Shown here: in pieces, positions 16,371 to 19,410 of the stretch | How the letters are laid out: the number at the start of each line of letters is the position of its first letter | How positions within the stretch are numbered: the stretch's first letter is position 1 | Origin: Bacteroidales bacterium | GTDB taxonomy: Bacteria > Bacteroidota > Bacteroidia > Bacteroidales > JAGOPY01 | Assembly (NCBI GenBank): GCA_030638325.1 | Contig: DAOWEV010000139.1 | Location: forward strand, 1-19,410 | Length of the DNA: 19,410 nucleotides | Direction: 5' to 3' | The notes under the pieces: generated by a model | Database searches by the model: none | The model's input: only the letters and a program-made list of their open reading frames with translations | What the model was told of the DNA's origin: nothing | Made by a program: the position numbers and the translations under genes

Positions 16371-16487
16371 AGTCCGAAGTCGGAAGTCCGGAGTTTTTTG
16401 ACAACTCACATCTTCCGCCTCCCAACGCCCAACTTTTTCTCACGCCTTACACCTTGCGTCTTCGGTCTTCCGTCTTCCGACTTCGGA
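16371..16487. repeat. Heptamer repeat arms upstream of dinB
   Basis: The left arm 16371-16391 has AGTCCGA, AGTCGGA, AGTCCGG. The right arm 16460-16487 has CTTCGGT, CTTCCGT, CTTCCGA, CTTCGGA. About 68 bp lie between them, with looser units such as CCCAACG and CCCAACT. This is the same family as 15084-15158 and 12024-12047, so the dinB-dnaE pair has a copy before, between and after its genes. It would lie in the dinB leader transcript. Confidence 0.83.
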
Positions 16488-16545
16488 CTTTCTTCTCCCG
16501 CCTTCCATTAAATTCGTGATTAAACCAATTTTTTTCACTTTTTCC

Positions 16546-16577
16546 TTGACTTTTAACTATCTTTTATATTACCTTTG
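16546..16577 (+). promoter_or_regulatory. Candidate promoter of the XRE-S24 repressor gene
   Basis: TTG (in CTTGAC, 16546-16548) and TACCTTTG (16570-16577) are separated by 21 bp, a full match to the Bacteroidota -33/-7 pattern. Transcription would start near 16584, giving an unusually long leader of about 330 nt that contains the hairpin element at 16670-16902. The palindrome 16576-16592 overlaps the end of the -7 box and the start point. Confidence 0.6.
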
Positions 16578-16592
16578 ATTAAAATTTAATCA
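16576..16592. promoter_or_regulatory. Candidate operator for the XRE-S24 repressor
   Basis: TGATTAAA-A-TTTAATCA is a perfect 8-bp inverted repeat around one base. Half-sites lie nearby: TGATTAAA at 16517-16524 and ATTAATCA at 16608-16615, whose surrounding 16 bp repeat the right half of the palindrome with two changes, 23 bp away. All lie between the divergent dinB and repressor genes, where an operator controlling both would be expected. Binding is inferred. Confidence 0.5.
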
Positions 16593-16604
16593 TTATTTTG
16601 ACTA

Positions 16605-16634
16605 CAAATTAATCATATTTTTGATAAAATGCAA
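16605..16634 (-). promoter_or_regulatory. Weak candidate promoter for dinB-dnaE
   Basis: On the minus strand TTG (16634-16632) is followed after 19 bp by TTAATTTG (16612-16605), one base off TAnnTTTG. The -7 box overlaps the ATTAATCA half-site at 16608-16615. A transcript would start near 16598 and carry a leader of about 270 nt through the heptamer repeat. Confidence 0.3.
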
Positions 16635-16669
16635 GTTTTTTTGAAGGTTTTTTTTCATTCTGCAACTAA

Positions 16670-16902
16670 TAATGCGAATCAAGGGTTGAACCCTTTGCAG
16701 GGTTCTTATTGTTGCGTTCTGATTATCCACGGGTTACACCCATGGCTATTTTTATTAAATCCCTTCGGGATAAGTTTGTCTGAAAGACAAAAACAATAAT
16801 AACCCCGTGCGAAGCTCGGGGAAAGTGATACATGCTCTATCCACAACCCCCAAGGGGTTGAACTATTAATTATCAATGCAGTTCAACTCTTAATTCGCGT
16901 TA
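16670..16902. mobile_element. 233-bp element with terminal inverted repeats and six hairpins
   Basis: The ends 16670-16691 and 16881-16902 are inverted repeats of 22 bp with 19 matches (both begin TAAyGCGAAT reading inward). Inside are six hairpins: GAACCC/GGGTTC (16688-16705), CCACGGGT/ACCCATGG (16727-16745), ATCCC/GGGAT (16759-16771), TTGTC/GACAA (16776-16790), CCCCG/CGGGG (16803-16821) and CAACCCC/GGGGTTG (16844-16860). It has no coding capacity. It resembles a MITE or a REP-type palindrome cluster mobilised in trans. No target duplication is certain. It ends 14 bp before the repressor start. Confidence 0.6.
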
Positions 16903-16916
16903 ATAACTATAAACCT

Positions 16917-17735
16917 ATGTACTTCAAATCAAACATCAAACTCCTCCGCAAGCGACTCGGCCGCACGCAAGACGACATAGCCTTCTCACTGCAAATGAAA
17001 CGCTCTACCCTGAGTGGGTACGAGAACGGCATCGCCCAGCCCAATATGGAAACCCTGGTGGCTTTTTCGAAATTCTTCAGGATATCCATTGATACCCTGA
17101 TCAAGGTAAACCTGCCGGGACTGCTTGAAAGTGAGCTCTCTCAGCTTGAAAGAGGCTACGATGTCTTCATCACAGGCAGCAAACTGAGGGTGCTGGCCAC
17201 CACCGTCGACAGCGAAAACATCGAGAACATCGAACTTGTGAACGAGAAAGCCAAGGCAGGCTATGCCAGCGGCTTTGCAGATCCGGAATACATCAGGGTG
17301 CTACCGGCCTTTCAGCTTCCGTTTCTTTCCAGGGACCGGAAATACCGCACCTTCCAGGTCAGTGGCGATTCTATGTTCCCCATACCCGACAAATCCTTTG
17401 TTACCGGCGAATATGTAGACGACTGGTACTTCATCAGAAGCAACTATCCATACATCATCCTGACACTTGACGACGGGGTTGTGTTCAAGATCGTGGAGAA
17501 CAGGATTAAGACAGGGGATAAGCTGGTTTTGCACTCCCTGAACCCACTCTATGAACCTTATGAAGTACACGTGAAAGAGATCCGTGAAGTATGGAAGTTC
17601 GTTCATTTTATCAGCTCTGAGATGCCCGAACCAAACCTGCCTAAAGATAGGTTGGTGGAAACAGTTAAAATACTGCAAAAACAGGTCAGGGCTATTCAGA
17701 TGAAACTGGACCTGGGAATGACAGGTGACAGATGA
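16917..17735 (+). CDS. LexA/CI-like repressor: XRE helix-turn-helix plus S24 self-cleaving domain
   Basis: 272 aa. The N-terminal XRE DNA-binding domain occupies about 5-62 (IKLLRKRLGRTQDDIAFSLQ, RSTLSGYENGIAQPNMETL). After a linker comes an S24 domain. It has a probable cleavage site Ala114-Gly115 (AKAGYASGFADPEYI), the nucleophile Ser152 in VSGDSMFP and the general base Lys191 in DGVVFKIVE. The gaps (37 and 39 residues) are close to those of LexA, so RecA-stimulated self-cleavage is likely. The C-terminal ~30 residues look like a coiled coil (ETVKILQKQVRAIQMKLDL). It is divergent from dinB-dnaE across a region holding a perfect palindrome, which suggests it represses that operon and itself until DNA damage. 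The fold resembles a phage repressor more than classical LexA, which has a winged helix. No phage genes are nearby. Followed by a small terminator hairpin. Confidence 0.92.
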   Translation: MYFKSNIKLLRKRLGRTQDDIAFSLQMKRSTLSGYENGIAQPNMETLVAFSKFFRISIDTLIKVNLPGLLESELSQLERGYDVFITGSKLRVLATTVDSENIENIELVNEKAKAGYASGFADPEYIRVLPAFQLPFLSRDRKYRTFQVSGDSMFPIPDKSFVTGEYVDDWYFIRSNYPYIILTLDDGVVFKIVENRIKTGDKLVLHSLNPLYEPYEVHVKEIREVWKFVHFISSEMPEPNLPKDRLVETVKILQKQVRAIQMKLDLGMTGDR

Positions 17736-17763
17736 TTTAATTGAAACAGACCACATAATTAGG

Positions 17764-17781
17764 AACGGCATTTATGCCGTT
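17764..17781 (+). terminator. Small hairpin after the repressor gene
   Basis: AACGGCA / TGCCGTT (17764-17770, 17775-17781) is a 7-bp stem with a TTTA loop, 28 bp past the repressor stop and followed by only a short T/A run. It may be a weak terminator separating the repressor from the nuclease gene. Confidence 0.5.
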
Positions 17782-17832
17782 TAATAAGATCATAATACAA
17801 ACCGGGCTTTTCTGGTAATTTATGATGTACAC

Positions 17833-17844
17833 CACATAAATGTG
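17833..17844. promoter_or_regulatory. Palindrome upstream of the exonuclease-nuclease gene
   Basis: CACAT-AA-ATGTG is a perfect inverted repeat 28 bp before the TTG start. The word ACCACATAA also occurs at 17750-17758. It could be a regulator site. It is unlike the TGATTAAA palindrome, so it offers no evidence for control by the neighbouring repressor. Confidence 0.25.
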
Positions 17845-17872
17845 ATGTCTAATAATTTGTAATTTTCAACCC

Positions 17873-19219
17873 TTGTACGCAATTGTAGACATAGAAACAA
17901 CAGGCCTGAACCCGAAAACAGACAGGGTGACCGAGATCGCTATTTACCTGTTTGACGGGGGAAAAATCGTGGAGCGTTTTGAGTCCCTGGTCAACCCGGA
18001 GTGCCATATTCCATACAATATCACAGCCCTGACCGGTATAAACGACAAGATGGTACAAGATGCCCCTAAATTTTATGAAGTGGCAAAAATGATTGTTAAA
18101 ATGACCGAAGATGCAGTGATTGTTGCCCATAATGCATCTTTCGACTATAATTTTATCAGGAGCGAGTTCAAAAGGCTGTTCTATGATTACCGGAGTAAAA
18201 CGCTCTGTACCAGAAAACTCAGCAGAAAACTGATGCCGGGCCTGAAATCTTATGGCCTGGCAAGCTTATGCAAACACTTAGGGATCAGCAACCATGCCCG
18301 CCACAGGGCAGGAGGGGATGCACTGGCAACCACAGAACTGTTTCAACATCTGCTTGGGATTGAAAAAGATGTCGAAAATGTTTCACTGAGAGGTTTCCAC
18401 TCCAATATTCCAGGTGAAGAGATCCTGAAGCTGCCGGAGTTTCCCGGAGTCTATTATTTTTTGGATGCTGACGGCCATATCTTATATATTGGAAAAAGCA
18501 TCAATATCAGGAAACGTGTCATGTCTCACATGACCAATAATACCACAGGCAGGGCATTGGAAATGCGCGACAGGGCTCATCACATCAGTTTTGAACTTAC
18601 CGGAAGCAACCTGGTGGCCCAATTGTTGGAATCCAGCGAGATCAAAAAACACAAACCCCTCTATAACCGGTCACAAAGGAGAAGCATCTTCATTTATGGA
18701 CTGTTCTCCTATACCGGCAGTGACGGTTACATCAGGTTCAGTATTGAAAAAATAAGGAAAGGCCAACTGCCGCTGACTTCTTATTCATCTGCCGGGGAGG
18801 GAAAGGATTACCTCGTGAGACTGATCAATGAATTTGATCTGTGCCAGAAACTGTGTGGATTGTATAAAACAAAAGGGGCCTGCTTTCATCAGCAGATTGG
18901 ACAATGCCACGGGGCTTGTATAGGAGAGGAAAGTCCTGATAAATACAACGACCGGGTAATTGACGCTATCTCGAAGTACATGTACATTAATAAGAGTTTT
19001 TTCATCATTGACGATGGCCGTGAACAATCTGAAGTATCGGTCATCAAAGTTGAGAACGGCCGGTATATTGGATTTGGATTCGCCGGGATAGGCGCTATCG
19101 AAAATAACAACGAGCTGCTGCACGATGTCATTAAGCCATACGATGATAATAAAGATGTGCAGGTGATCATCAAGGGGTATTTGAGGAGGAATAATTTTGA
19201 GAAGATAGTGATTTATTAG
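17873..19219 (+). CDS. DnaQ-like 3'-5' exonuclease fused to UvrC/Cho-like GIY-YIG nuclease
   Basis: 448 aa. The N-terminal DEDDh exonuclease (1-165) has ExoI Asp6/Glu8 (IVDIETTGLNP), ExoII Asp91 (VIVAHNASFDYNFI) and ExoIII His144/Asp149 (HRAGGDA), as in the Pol III epsilon subunit. Residues of about 187-270 are a GIY-YIG domain: GVYYFLD (192-198), ILYIGKS (203-209), Arg213, the metal-binding Glu253 (QLLESSEI) and KPLYN (261-265). A cysteine-rich segment follows, with Cys324, Cys328, Cys337, Cys345 and Cys349 (the last three in ACFHQQIGQCHGAC), as in UvrC. The remaining ~95 residues have no recognised fold. The start is TTG at 17873: no ATG or GTG lies between it and the in-frame stop TGA at 17843-17845, and motif I begins only five residues later. 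Likely role: nicking or trimming damaged DNA. Whether it proofreads for the adjacent DnaE is unknown. Confidence 0.92.
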   Translation: MYAIVDIETTGLNPKTDRVTEIAIYLFDGGKIVERFESLVNPECHIPYNITALTGINDKMVQDAPKFYEVAKMIVKMTEDAVIVAHNASFDYNFIRSEFKRLFYDYRSKTLCTRKLSRKLMPGLKSYGLASLCKHLGISNHARHRAGGDALATTELFQHLLGIEKDVENVSLRGFHSNIPGEEILKLPEFPGVYYFLDADGHILYIGKSINIRKRVMSHMTNNTTGRALEMRDRAHHISFELTGSNLVAQLLESSEIKKHKPLYNRSQRRSIFIYGLFSYTGSDGYIRFSIEKIRKGQLPLTSYSSAGEGKDYLVRLINEFDLCQKLCGLYKTKGACFHQQIGQCHGACIGEESPDKYNDRVIDAISKYMYINKSFFIIDDGREQSEVSVIKVENGRYIGFGFAGIGAIENNNELLHDVIKPYDDNKDVQVIIKGYLRRNNFEKIVIY

Positions 19220-19242
19220 TGAGTATTGAATAGCAAATAATA

Positions 19243-19259
19243 AATAATGCGAATCAAGG
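19243..19259. repeat. Solo copy of the terminal repeat of the 16670-16902 element
   Basis: AATAATGCGAATCAAGG is identical over 17 bp to 16668-16684, the left end of the hairpin element, and lies 23 bp past the nuclease gene stop in the same orientation. The hairpins do not follow it. The rest of the tail to 19410 is AT-rich; it contains TATTTTTG at 19324-19331, a possible -7 box for a gene beyond the window, but no open reading frame I can support. Confidence 0.7.
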
Positions 19260-19410
19260 AGTGAGATTTTATTTAACCACAAAGTTATACCGTTAATAAA
19301 CAAGCAATTTTCAAAATTTTATTTATTTTTGTTGTGGACTGGTTTCGATCCTGTATTATTGAGTTGGAATTTACTCTTAGGACGTCTCCAGTTCTTTTAT
19401 TTTCTTAACC

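Noticed and set aside
16917..17735. Prophage remnant suggested by a CI-like repressor
   Set aside because: No integrase, structural, lysis or replication phage genes occur in the window, and the repressor is paired with repair polymerases instead.

Overview
The window reads as chromosomal DNA of a Bacteroidota (Bacteroidetes) bacterium. The evidence is a gingipain-like C25 peptidase with a type IX secretion C-terminal sorting domain, a lamin-tail/FN3 secreted protein, several promoter-like boxes of the Bacteroidota form TAnnTTTG, and ribosomal and repair proteins that resemble that phylum. I cannot name a species. No rRNA, tRNA, CRISPR array or transposase gene is visible.

Layout. 1-3598, minus strand: the first codons of a lipoprotein and the C25 peptidase that precedes it in the same direction. 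3843-7226, plus strand: the classic translation cluster thrS-infC-rpmI-rplT, closed by a strong intrinsic terminator. thrS carries a one-base frameshift near 5220, and infC appears to start at a rare AUA codon behind a strong ribosome binding site. 7344-9228, plus strand: a membrane-anchored SRPBCC/GyrI-like protein, then after 1 nt an SRAP (YedK/HMCES-like) abasic-site protein. 9366-9770: a small conserved protein of unknown role. 9805-11829, minus: a secreted lamin-tail protein with no recognisable sorting domain at its end.

12116-19219 is a DNA-damage tolerance region. A short, DnaE2-like DNA polymerase III alpha subunit and a catalytically complete DinB-type Y-family polymerase run on the minus strand (dinB then dnaE). 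A LexA/CI-like XRE-S24 repressor runs divergently on the plus strand, followed by a DnaQ-type exonuclease fused to a UvrC-like GIY-YIG nuclease and a four-cysteine cluster. The divergent intergenic region holds a plus-strand promoter whose -7 box and start site are overlapped by a perfect 8-1-8 palindrome (TGATTAAA-A-TTTAATCA) with extra half-sites nearby. This suggests a self-cleaving repressor that controls itself and the polymerase pair. With the SRAP gene 3 kb away, the window encodes much of a mutagenic repair response that resembles an ImuA-less, catalytically active version of the imuB-dnaE2 mutasome.

Two kinds of non-coding structure stand out. First, nearly every gene boundary carries short iterated repeats of 7 bp (once 8 bp), in several sequence families, some arranged as left and right arms that could form hairpins. 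In three cases (SRAP, dnaE, dinB) the repeat runs into the gene and supplies the last codons or the stop. Second, a 233-bp element with 22-bp imperfect terminal inverted repeats and six internal hairpins lies just upstream of the repressor gene. A solo copy of its end lies beyond the nuclease gene, so the two copies bracket that pair of genes.
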